DNA of 6,978 nt from Deltaproteobacteria bacterium (GTDB taxonomy: Bacteria > Desulfobacterota > DSM-4660 > Desulfatiglandales > HGW-15): the NCBI GenBank assembly GCA_024641835.1, contig JAHECH010000225.1, positions 1-6,978 on the forward strand. Direction: 5' to 3'. The position numbers were made by a program, and so were the translations under genes. Every line of letters starts with the position of its first letter. Position 1 is the stretch's first letter. The notes beneath the pieces are model-generated. The model made no database searches. It was not told the origin of the DNA and saw only the letters and a list, made by a program, of their open reading frames with translations. This document shows positions 1 through 5,918 of the stretch, one piece after another.

Positions 1-10
1 AGGAGACCCT

Positions 11-844
11 ATGGATCATACCGAAGGCAATTTCAAGGGCGTGCGCAACACCAGCATCTACTATCAAGCCTGGCTTCCCGAAGGGAAGATAAAGGCCGTG
101 CTGCTCCTCGTCCACGGGCTCGGCGAGCATTGCGGCCGCTACATGAATGTGGTCAACCAGTTTGTCCAGCTCGGCTATGCCGTCTACGGGTTTGACCATA
201 TCGGCCATGGCAAGTCTGAGGGCAAACGCGAATTCGTCGAACGCTTCGAGGATTACACCGACACGCTCACGATTTACTACAGCATGGTCAAAGGCTGGCA
301 GGCGGGCAAGCCCATCTTCCTGCTCGGCCACAGCATGGGCGGCTTGATTGCATCGTGCTACCTGCTCGACCATCCAGCCGATTTCAAAGGCGCCGTCATC
401 TCCGCACCGGGCATCAAAGTCAGCGATAGCATCTCACGGGCGACCATCTCCATAGGCAAGATCCTCTCGGTACTTGCACCAAAGGCGGGAGTGCTGGCGC
501 TGGATGCCAACGGCATCTCGCGTGACCCGGAGGTGGTGAGAGCTTATGTCAATGATCCGCTGGTTTTCCACGGTAAGACTCCCGCACGATTGGCAGCGGA
601 ATTACTGAAAGCCATGCTGCGCGTCACAGCAGAGGCAGACAAGATTACTGTGCCATTTATTGTCGTACAAGGCGCTCGAGACAAGCTTGTCGATCCTGCC
701 GGTGCGCAGATGCTGTATGACAAGGCCAGTTCCAAAGATAAGACGATTAAAGTCTACGAAGGACTGTATCACGAGGTCTTCAACGAACCAGAGCGCGCCC
801 GTGTGCTCAAAGATGTGGAAACCTGGCTCGCAGCCCACGTCTAA
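11..844 (+). CDS. alpha/beta hydrolase, monoacylglycerol lipase / lysophospholipase-like
   Basis: This 277-residue protein is a complete alpha/beta-hydrolase of the serine aminopeptidase S33/Hydrolase_4 type, which includes bacterial monoacylglycerol lipases and lysophospholipases. Visible landmarks are the oxyanion-hole region HGLGEHCGRY (residues 35-44), FDHIGHGKSEG (61-71), the nucleophile elbow GHSMGG with Ser108, the acid in GARD (Asp224) and the catalytic His254 in LYHEVFNE. The triad is therefore intact and a cap region lies between about residues 135 and 205. There is no signal peptide, so a cytosolic esterase acting on monoacylglycerol or lysophospholipid-like esters is expected; the true substrate is inferred only from family. 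The start at 11 is supported by AGGAGA at 1-6. It is followed by a 364-bp gap and does not look operonic with the ABC genes. Any promoter lies left of the window. Confidence 0.9.
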   Translation: MDHTEGNFKGVRNTSIYYQAWLPEGKIKAVLLLVHGLGEHCGRYMNVVNQFVQLGYAVYGFDHIGHGKSEGKREFVERFEDYTDTLTIYYSMVKGWQAGKPIFLLGHSMGGLIASCYLLDHPADFKGAVISAPGIKVSDSISRATISIGKILSVLAPKAGVLALDANGISRDPEVVRAYVNDPLVFHGKTPARLAAELLKAMLRVTAEADKITVPFIVVQGARDKLVDPAGAQMLYDKASSKDKTIKVYEGLYHEVFNEPERARVLKDVETWLAAHV

Positions 845-897
845 CAAAACCCGCCGACGAGTGAGGATGTCCTTCAATCACAGAACGGGGTCTGGGA

Positions 898-928
898 AGG
901 GTTTCCTGCCAATCCTTTTGGAAACCCT
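898..928 (+). terminator. stem-loop after the hydrolase gene (weak terminator candidate)
   Basis: AGGGTTTCC (898-906) and GGAAACCCT (920-928) form a perfect 9-bp inverted repeat around a 13-nt loop, 54 bp after the hydrolase stop codon. There is no T-tract after the stem, so it is not a textbook intrinsic terminator. It may protect the 3' end of the message or be part of the repeat element that follows. Confidence 0.4.
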
Positions 929-943
929 GATCCACCATCAAGA

Positions 944-1037
944 CATCATCTGCGACGTTGCCTTCGTTCGCTCCTCCTTGCGGCGTATTGCAGCATACGC
1001 CTCACTCGTCGCTCCTCGGCGCCTTGCATCTGACGCC
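944..1037. repeat. intergenic repeat element with perfect inverted core
   Basis: The core is GGCGTAT (982-988) and ATACGCC (995-1001) around the 6-nt loop TGCAGC. Flanking it are two exact copies of TCGCTCCTC (968-976 and 1009-1017) and two copies of CATCTG (947-952 and 1028-1033). GCGACG (952-957) is also complementary to CGTCGC (1007-1012), so the transcript could fold further. The reading frame through this stretch has no recognisable protein. It has the look of a dispersed intergenic repeat; I recall similar GGCGTAT-core elements in deltaproteobacterial intergenic regions, but copy number cannot be judged from one window. It sits between two unrelated transcription units. Confidence 0.55.
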
Positions 1038-1121
1038 TTGCTGGTGATCAGGAATTGCTCGAAACCCGCGTCCCGCGAAGAGTCCGGGAATTAGGCGGTG
1101 GATTTGGGGAAATCGCGCCTG

Positions 1122-1151
1122 TTGACAAACGTTACTCCTGCAAAATAGTAT
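1122..1151 (+). promoter_or_regulatory. sigma-70-type promoter for the ABC importer operon
   Basis: A consensus -35 box TTGACA (1122-1127) is followed after 18 bp by TAGTAT (1146-1151), a 4-of-6 match to the -10 consensus. It lies about 58 bp upstream of the start codon of the substrate-binding protein, a normal distance. No second promoter is evident before the other two importer genes. Confidence 0.55.
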
Positions 1152-1208
1152 GCCCTCGTCAAAGTTGATCACCCAACAAGATTAGAATGCCACAAGGGAG
1201 GGAAAACG

Positions 1209-2177
1209 ATGAAAAAATGGATAGTCTTTTTCGGTGCTCTTTTCACGGCAGGTCTCTTTTCGTTTGGAATGGCCTCTGGTCAGGAGAAAGTGATCCACGT
1301 CGGAGTTCTTCAGTTTGCTTCTCATCCCGCTTTAGATTCTGCGAGAGACGGATTCGTCGACTCTCTGGCTAAGGCCGGGTTCAAAGATGGAGAAAAGATC
1401 AGGTTGGATCTCCAAAATGCACAGAGGGACATGAGCGTTGCCCGGACGATCGCAAAAAAATTTGTCATGGACAACAAAGACCTCATTTACACCATTGCTA
1501 CACCCGCTTCTCAGGCGGCGGCCAAGGAGACCAGCAGCATCCCCATCATTTTTAATGCTGTGACCGATCCTGTTAAGGCGGGTTTAGTGAAAGGACTTGC
1601 GTCTTCAGGGAACAACATCACCGGCGTAAGCGACTTCATTCCTGTAAAATCCCAGATTGCGCTCTTACTGAAAATTGTCCCCAGCGTAAAAAAGTTGGGG
1701 ATCATCTACAATGCTGGAGAAGACAATTCAAGGGTTTTGGTGGAAATTACCCGAGAAGTTGCTAAAGAACTGAAACTCGACCTGGTCGAGGCTACTGTGA
1801 CCAACAGCGGTGAAGTCTTCGCAGCCACCCAGACCTTAGTGGGGAGGGTGGACGGGATCTATGCCATACAGGATAATACCGTGATCTCAGCTTTAGAGTC
1901 AGTCATCAAGGTGGGCAATAAGAATAGAATCCCTGTGCTGGTCCCCGGGGTTCCAAGTGTGGAAAGAGGCGGTTTGGCTACGATGGGAACCAGCTATTAT
2001 GAGTTAGGTAAGATCGCCGGAGAGCAGGCCGTTCGAATCTTCAGGGGAACCAAGCCTTCAGAAATACCAATCGCTTATGCCAAAGATTTTGATATCTATC
2101 TCAATCAGAAAACCGCTGATGAGATTGGAATAAAATTCCCGGAAGACGTCGCAAAAAAAGCGAAGAAGATTTTTTGA
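1209..2177 (+). CDS. ABC transporter periplasmic substrate-binding protein (ABC_sub_bind, COG2984 type)
   Basis: This 322-residue protein starts with a clear Sec signal peptide: MKK, a hydrophobic stretch (about residues 4-21) and a small-residue end near ASG (22-24). Mature protein would begin around Gln25. There is no lipobox Cys, so a soluble periplasmic binder in a diderm is expected. The mature part begins IHVGVLQFASHPALDSARDGF. It contains TIATPASQAA followed by PIIFNAVTDPVKAGLV, and later YELGKIAGEQAVRI. These are typical of the PF04392 family that includes streptococcal TrpX-like binders. The start at 1209 is fixed by AGGGAGG (1195-1201). The next two genes encode the matching permease and ATPase. 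The ligand is unknown; amino acids or related small molecules are the family guess, not something the sequence proves. Confidence 0.9.
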   Translation: MKKWIVFFGALFTAGLFSFGMASGQEKVIHVGVLQFASHPALDSARDGFVDSLAKAGFKDGEKIRLDLQNAQRDMSVARTIAKKFVMDNKDLIYTIATPASQAAAKETSSIPIIFNAVTDPVKAGLVKGLASSGNNITGVSDFIPVKSQIALLLKIVPSVKKLGIIYNAGEDNSRVLVEITREVAKELKLDLVEATVTNSGEVFAATQTLVGRVDGIYAIQDNTVISALESVIKVGNKNRIPVLVPGVPSVERGGLATMGTSYYELGKIAGEQAVRIFRGTKPSEIPIAYAKDFDIYLNQKTADEIGIKFPEDVAKKAKKIF

Positions 2178-2201
2178 AAACGTAAATTCATCGTCTCCAT
2201 T

Positions 2202-3125
2202 ATGCTCAACATCCTGACAGTAGCTCTTCTTCAGGGATTCGAGTATGGGCTGGTCACCCTCGGGGTCATGCTCTCTTTCCGGATCATCCGCTTCCCAGAC
2301 CTCACCATCGAAGGAAGTTTTCCTTTGGGCGGAGCCGTCACTGCCAGCATGATTGCCAGGGGTGTCGAGCCCATTTTCGGGGTAGGCGTATCCGTGCTGG
2401 CAGGGTTCGGGGCTGGGGTTCTAACCGGGATCCTGAACACGAAATTCAAGATCAGCAAACTCCTCTCCGGGCTTCTCGTGATGACCATCCTCTTTACGAT
2501 AAACCTCCGGATCATGGGCCGATCGAATATTCCATTGCTCTATTATCGTACGATCTTAACGCACATCGAAAACATCATTCCAAACTCGAGTATCCCTTCC
2601 ATCCTTTTTTTCTTTCTGGTTATTCTTCTAAGTAAATGGTTGGTGGACCATTTCTTATCGACAGAGTTGGGCTTGGCTCTTAGGGCAACCGGAGACAATG
2701 AACAGATGATCAAGAGCTTGGGTGTGGATACGGATTCAACCAATATTCTGGGTTTAGGAATGGGCAATGCCTTGATCGCCTTATCGGGTTCACTGGTCAC
2801 CCAGGACCAGGGTTTTGCTGATATTAGCATGGGCGTTGGAGTGATGGTCACTGGATTGGCAGCCATGATCATTGGAGAGACGCTGATCCGCCCCAAGAAT
2901 ATGTGGTGGCTCAGCACAGCGATGGTGCTTGGAACGGTCGTCTATTATTTTGTGATCTCTCTAGGGCTTCGACTTGGGTTGGCTCCGACGGACCTCAAAC
3001 TCGCGACAGGATTGATGGTAGCGGTAGCCCTGTGTGCTCCTGCCCTTCGTGATCGCTATGGAGTCAGCAAGGTTCTTAAAGAGGCAAAGAGGAGGGCATT
3101 AGTCAAAGGAAGGTCTTTGGGGTAA
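2202..3125 (+). CDS. ABC transporter permease (COG4120 type)
   Basis: This 307-residue, strongly hydrophobic protein is the inner-membrane channel of the importer. I see roughly eight to nine membrane segments. The N-terminal block FPDLTIEGSFPLGGAV (residues about 31-46) is characteristic of the COG4120/branched-chain-type permease group. LGLALRATGDNEQMIKSLG near the middle is the cytoplasmic loop that contacts the ATPase, as in LivH/LivM-type permeases. The start at 2202 fits the family N-terminus, but there is no convincing Shine-Dalgarno sequence before it. It lies 24 bp after the stop codon of the binding protein and in the same frame. Translation may therefore depend on ribosomes finishing the upstream gene. 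It ends five bases before the ATPase gene. Confidence 0.9.
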   Translation: MLNILTVALLQGFEYGLVTLGVMLSFRIIRFPDLTIEGSFPLGGAVTASMIARGVEPIFGVGVSVLAGFGAGVLTGILNTKFKISKLLSGLLVMTILFTINLRIMGRSNIPLLYYRTILTHIENIIPNSSIPSILFFFLVILLSKWLVDHFLSTELGLALRATGDNEQMIKSLGVDTDSTNILGLGMGNALIALSGSLVTQDQGFADISMGVGVMVTGLAAMIIGETLIRPKNMWWLSTAMVLGTVVYYFVISLGLRLGLAPTDLKLATGLMVAVALCAPALRDRYGVSKVLKEAKRRALVKGRSLG

Positions 3126-3130
3126 GAGAG

Positions 3131-3907
3131 ATGCTTGAGCTTGAAGGAGTGGCCAAGATCTTTAATCGAGGGGGTATCGATGAGAAGGTAGCCCTTCAGC
3201 ACCTCAACCTGAAGGTGGAAAAGGGAGAATTCATCACGATCATCGGAAGTAACGGGGCAGGGAAGACAACGCTTCTCAATGTCATTACTGGAAGCGTTCT
3301 TGTGGATGACGGAAATGTAGTGATCGATGGTCTTGACGTGACACACCTTCCTGAGTTCAAAAGAGGAAGGCTTATCGGAAGGGTATTTCAAAACCCCTTG
3401 ATGGGAACAGCATCAGAAATGACCATTGAGGAAAACCTTTCTATGGCCCTTATGCGGGGAAAGCGGAGGGGATTGCGGAAGGGGGTCGCAAAAAACCATC
3501 GCAGCATCTATCAACCTGTTCTTCAGACTCTCGGTTTAGGGTTGGAAGGCCGCCTGATCGATCGGGTTGGCCTTCTCTCCGGCGGGCAGAGGCAATCGCT
3601 GGCCATTTTGATGGCCACCCTTGCTCTTCCCAAACTTCTTTTATTGGATGAACATACGGCCTCTCTGGATCCAAAGACCGCCACGGTGGTGATGGATTTG
3701 ACAGAAAGAGTGATCAAACGAAATGGACTCACCACCCTTATGGTCACTCACAATATGGAACAGGCGATACGATATGGGAACCGCCTGGTGATGATGCATG
3801 AAGGGGAGATCATCCTCGATGTTTCGGGAGAGGAAAAATCGAAGTTAACCATTCCCGAGTTAATTCAGCGTTTCGGAGTTGTAGACGAAAAGCTCCTTTT
3901 GGTTTAG
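3131..3907 (+). CDS. ABC transporter ATP-binding protein (COG1101 type)
   Basis: This 258-residue nucleotide-binding subunit powers the importer encoded by the two preceding genes. It has Walker A GSNGAGKTT (residues 39-47), Q-loop Gln87 in RVFQNP, signature LSGGQ (149-153), Walker B LLLLDE (169-174) and H-loop His207 in VTHNM. The D-loop reads DEHTASLDPKTA; the His after the catalytic Glu174 is typical of the COG1101 branch and differs from the DEP of most ATPases. All ATPase motifs are intact. The gene starts five bases after the permease stop codon, with a weak purine-rich AAGAGAG just before the ATG, so it is cotranscribed and probably coupled. No obvious terminator follows. Confidence 0.92.
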   Translation: MLELEGVAKIFNRGGIDEKVALQHLNLKVEKGEFITIIGSNGAGKTTLLNVITGSVLVDDGNVVIDGLDVTHLPEFKRGRLIGRVFQNPLMGTASEMTIEENLSMALMRGKRRGLRKGVAKNHRSIYQPVLQTLGLGLEGRLIDRVGLLSGGQRQSLAILMATLALPKLLLLDEHTASLDPKTATVVMDLTERVIKRNGLTTLMVTHNMEQAIRYGNRLVMMHEGEIILDVSGEEKSKLTIPELIQRFGVVDEKLLLV

Positions 3908-3943
3908 AGAGCCTTTCAACTGCTCACGTTTCCTTTGTTCTTA

Positions 3944-3960
3944 ACCTCCATGCAGGAGGT
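3944..3960 (+). promoter_or_regulatory. hairpin masking a strong Shine-Dalgarno sequence
   Basis: ACCTCC (3944-3949) and GGAGGT (3955-3960) pair perfectly around the 5-nt loop ATGCA. The 3' arm contains the Shine-Dalgarno sequence AGGAGG (3954-3959), which lies 6 nt before an ATG at 3966. In RNA the hairpin would hide this ribosome-binding site. It may instead be a coincidental palindrome in a gene remnant. Confidence 0.35.
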
Positions 3961-3965
3961 GCCTG

Positions 3966-3995
3966 ATGTCGTCAATCATCAAAACGCCCCCATAA
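3966..3995 (+). CDS. possible 9-codon leader reading frame (MSSIIKTPP)
   Basis: An ATG at 3966 preceded by an ideal AGGAGG at 6-nt spacing opens a frame of nine codons ending in TAA at 3993-3995. It lies between the ABC operon and the sigma-54 activator gene, 113 bp before the activator start. I recognise no family. It could be a leader peptide for the activator message, the truncated start of a lost gene, or chance. A short inverted repeat AGCCC/GGGCT (3996-4000 and 4009-4013) follows the stop codon directly. Confidence 0.2.
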   Translation: MSSIIKTPP

Positions 3996-4096
3996 AGCCC
4001 CTGGCTGAGGGCTGTCCTGTTGGGAGCATCCGTAATCTGCCTGCTGGAGACTTAACAAAACCCCAGGACACTTAAACTCTGATGCCAATCGACGTG

Positions 4097-4104
4097 AAGA
4101 GGTG
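4097..4104 (+). promoter_or_regulatory. ribosome-binding site that sets the activator start
   Basis: AAGAGGTG at 4097-4104 lies 4 to 6 nt before the ATG at 4109. The alternative in-frame ATG at 4082 has no purine-rich sequence before it. A start at 4109 also places the receiver-like fold at the very N-terminus (KEPQILIVS), as is usual for the family. Confidence 0.7.
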
Positions 4105-4108
4105 TCCC

Positions 4109-5434
4109 ATGAAAGAACCACAGATCTTGATTGTTAGCCGGGATGAGTCTCTGTCTCAGATTCTTGGAATGGAACTGGCAAACGGTGGATTTGCGATCAC
4201 TCAAGCAACTGAGGACGCTTCCGCCCTGAAATTCTGCCACGCGAGAAAACCGGCCCTTGTCATCATAGGGGCTTGCAGCAGGAATGCGACAGACGACCTG
4301 GGAGTCGTGGATGAAATTCATAAGCACCAGAGAAACATGCCCGTCGTCTTGATCGCTATGCACAGTTCAGAAGCACTCGCCATTGCTTCACTCCGTGCTG
4401 GGGTGAATGACTACCTGAAAATGCCGTTCTCTTCGGAGGAGCTGCTGACTTGTATCCGCAAGCATTTATCTATGGATGGAAGGGACATTTCAAATTTTCC
4501 GGCCAAGACTGAAATGATTGGTAACAGCAAGGCTATGGGAGAGATTTCCAGCTTTCTCGCGAAAGTTGCTGCATCGGACAGCACTGTGCTTATCACGGGA
4601 GAGACCGGCACGGGAAAAGAACTGGCCGCAGCGATGATCCATGAGCAAAGTGCCAGGAAGAAAGAGCCTTTTGTCTGCATCAACTGCGCTGCTCTGCCGG
4701 AGAACCTCGTCGAAAGCGAACTGTTTGGTTATGAGCGGGGTGCATTCACAGGTGCCTTCAATGCCCACCTAGGTAAATTTGAAGTGGCAAACGGCGGGAC
4801 GGTTTTTCTGGATGAAATCTGTGATATGACCTCCTTCGCCCAAGCGAAACTTCTAAGGACCATTGAGAGCAAAGAGATATTTCGTCTGGGTGGCAGAAAG
4901 GTTATTCCGCTGGATGTGAGGATCACCGCAGCGACGAACAAGGATCCTGAAGCAATGGTTTCGGAAGCTAAATTCAGGGACGATCTCTATTACAGACTGA
5001 ATGTCGCAAGAATTCATCTTCCGCCGTTGCGTGAGAGAAAAGACGATATTCGATGCCTGATCACTCATGGAATAGGAAAGTTGAATCGCAAGTATCGACG
5101 AAATGTCCAAGGCCTGACTGATGAAGCAATGAATCTGTTGATGCGCTACGATTGGCCCGGCAATGTGCGAGAGCTCATGAACTTTCTGGAAGCGACATTC
5201 ATCAATCTGCCTCAGAAGGAGATCGCATTTGCAGACCTGCCCAAGCTTTTTCAGCAAAAACTGAAGGAAACAGAAAACATTCCTGGGAATGAAAGAAAAC
5301 ATGTCTTGTCCGCACTGCTTGAAACGAAATGGAACAAAGCCGAAGCCGCCCGGAAGCTTCACTGGTCACGGATGACGCTCTACCGGAAAATAAACAGGTA
5401 CAATATCGTCGAGCACAGACATCCGCCAAGATGA
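4109..5434 (+). CDS. sigma-54-dependent transcriptional activator with degenerate receiver domain
   Basis: This 441-residue protein has the NtrC architecture: receiver-like domain (about 4-120), AAA+ sigma-54 interaction domain (about 137-365) and Fis-type helix-turn-helix (about 395-432). The AAA+ part is intact: Walker A GETGTGKE (164-171), the sigma-54 contact loop GAFTGA (211-216), Walker B GTVFLDE (230-236), arginine-finger region FRDDLYYRLNV (289-299) and WPGNVREL (349-356). It should open sigma-54 promoters by ATP hydrolysis. The receiver is atypical: Gly54 stands where the phosphoacceptor Asp belongs (PALVIIG), the acidic pair reads Ser10-Arg11, Ala83 replaces the switch Thr/Ser, and Met105 sits at the conserved Lys position (DYLKMPF). 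No histidine kinase lies nearby. Control may be by ligand, protein partner or protein level instead. The GGTGTAAC cluster 115 bp downstream is its likely target. A longer start at 4082 is possible. Confidence 0.92.
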   Translation: MKEPQILIVSRDESLSQILGMELANGGFAITQATEDASALKFCHARKPALVIIGACSRNATDDLGVVDEIHKHQRNMPVVLIAMHSSEALAIASLRAGVNDYLKMPFSSEELLTCIRKHLSMDGRDISNFPAKTEMIGNSKAMGEISSFLAKVAASDSTVLITGETGTGKELAAAMIHEQSARKKEPFVCINCAALPENLVESELFGYERGAFTGAFNAHLGKFEVANGGTVFLDEICDMTSFAQAKLLRTIESKEIFRLGGRKVIPLDVRITAATNKDPEAMVSEAKFRDDLYYRLNVARIHLPPLRERKDDIRCLITHGIGKLNRKYRRNVQGLTDEAMNLLMRYDWPGNVRELMNFLEATFINLPQKEIAFADLPKLFQQKLKETENIPGNERKHVLSALLETKWNKAEAARKLHWSRMTLYRKINRYNIVEHRHPPR

Positions 5435-5548
5435 TGGCTGATCTCATTCACCGAATGCAGGCTCTTGGCCGCACCTAAACGTCTTTGTCGGCTTCGAACA
5501 CCTCTCGCCACCCTGCGAAGAATTCACAGGCTAAGATTCAAATCCGAA

Positions 5549-5591
5549 GGTGTAACGTGTCACGACGTGGTGTAACGTTTTGGTGTTACAC
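5549..5591. promoter_or_regulatory. operator cluster (GGTGTAAC repeats), candidate enhancer for the sigma-54 activator
   Basis: The 10-mer GGTGTAACGT occurs twice, at 5549-5558 and 5569-5578, exactly 20 bp apart (about two helical turns). A third, inverted-type copy GGTGTTACAC follows at 5582-5591. GTGTAAC (5570-5576) and GTTACAC (5585-5591) form a perfect dyad with an 8-bp spacer. The first copy continues as GTGTAACGTGTCAC (5550-5563), itself an imperfect palindrome. Repeated dyads upstream of a -24/-12 promoter are typical of binding sites for Fis-type HTH domains of sigma-54 activators. The cluster lies 115 bp after the activator gene and about 236 bp before the -24 box, so DNA looping would be needed. 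Confidence 0.7.
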
Positions 5592-5826
5592 TGACCAATC
5601 GGCTGCCTTCATCAATAAGGCTCACCCATAACTAGAAGATGTCACTCACCAAAAAGCTTCGCCAATGAGTCTGCCCAGATTCCGGTTGCCGTTTTTCTTC
5701 GGATCTTGTTGAGTAACCCACTGTCTCAACCCGAGGAATGGAATCTTTGGGCTCAGGAGTGGTCGTATTGCGGAATCCAGATGGGGAATCAGCAGCATAG
5801 CGACTTTTGTCCGTGCCATATCAGGA
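5592..5826. other. spacer between operator cluster and sigma-54 promoter, no gene seen
   Basis: Translation in all frames gives only short stretches with no recognisable motif. The longest, on the - strand at 5646-5837, has no Shine-Dalgarno sequence and its 5' end overlaps the sigma-54 promoter. I saw no strong IHF site: ATCAATAAGG at 5611-5620 matches only the first half of the consensus. The stretch probably serves as the DNA loop between the enhancer and the promoter. Confidence 0.5.
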
Positions 5827-5843
5827 TTGGCACTCATCTTGCT
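5827..5843 (+). promoter_or_regulatory. sigma-54 (-24/-12) promoter
   Basis: TTGGCACTCATCTTGCT fits the consensus YTGGCACG-N4-TTGCW at every position except the G after TGGCAC. The invariant GG (5829-5830) and GC (5841-5842) have the required 10-bp spacing. Transcription should start near 5854, giving a leader of about 61 nt before the DUF3467 start. A sigma-54 activator gene and a candidate enhancer lie just upstream, which makes a chance match unlikely. Confidence 0.85.
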
Positions 5844-5894
5844 ATTCGATCCTGAACGAGCGGTTTATATCTTCCACAGGAGCAGAGTGCCCGC

Positions 5895-5918
5895 ATGATG
5901 AGGCCTTATCATCGATGA
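5895..5918 (+). CDS. possible 7-codon leader frame overlapping the DUF3467 start
   Basis: ATG ATG at 5895-5900 opens the frame MMRPYHR, ending in TGA at 5916-5918. This overlaps the DUF3467 start codon as ATGA. AGGAG lies at 5878-5882, 12 nt before the first ATG, which is a little far. GATGA (5897-5901) can pair with TCATC (5909-5913) across the frame. This could be a coupling device giving ribosomes to the DUF3467 start, which has only a weak site of its own. Chance is a real alternative. Confidence 0.2.
   Translation: MMRPYHR

Noticed and set aside
660..1094. A 144-codon + strand reading frame overlapping the hydrolase 3' end and the repeat element
   Set aside because: It overlaps the intact hydrolase in another frame, runs through the inverted-repeat element, has no ribosome site and shows no recognisable motif.
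4052..4078. Sigma-70 promoter TTAACA / TAAACT before the activator gene
   Set aside because: The spacer is only 15 bp and both boxes are imperfect, so it is not convincing.
4853..5362. A 169-codon reading frame on the - strand
   Set aside because: It lies entirely inside the sigma-54 activator gene, whose conserved motifs use the + strand frame. Its composition (many Cys, Ser, Phe) is that of an antisense shadow.
5487..5521. Terminator after the activator gene
   Set aside because: Only a 5-bp CTTCG/CGAAG pairing around a long loop is present, with no T-tract.
5611..5623. IHF-like site between operator cluster and promoter
   Set aside because: ATCAA is present but the TTR half of the consensus is missing, so the match is too weak to claim.
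5646..5837. A 63-codon - strand frame in the gap before the sigma-54 promoter
   Set aside because: It has no ribosome site, no family resemblance and its 5' end overlaps the -24/-12 promoter. The gap is better explained as regulatory spacer.
5807..5914. A longer DUF3467 protein starting at the TTG at 5807
   Set aside because: The extension is encoded upstream of and across the sigma-54 promoter, so it would not be on that transcript. The family-like sequence begins after the ATG at 5915.
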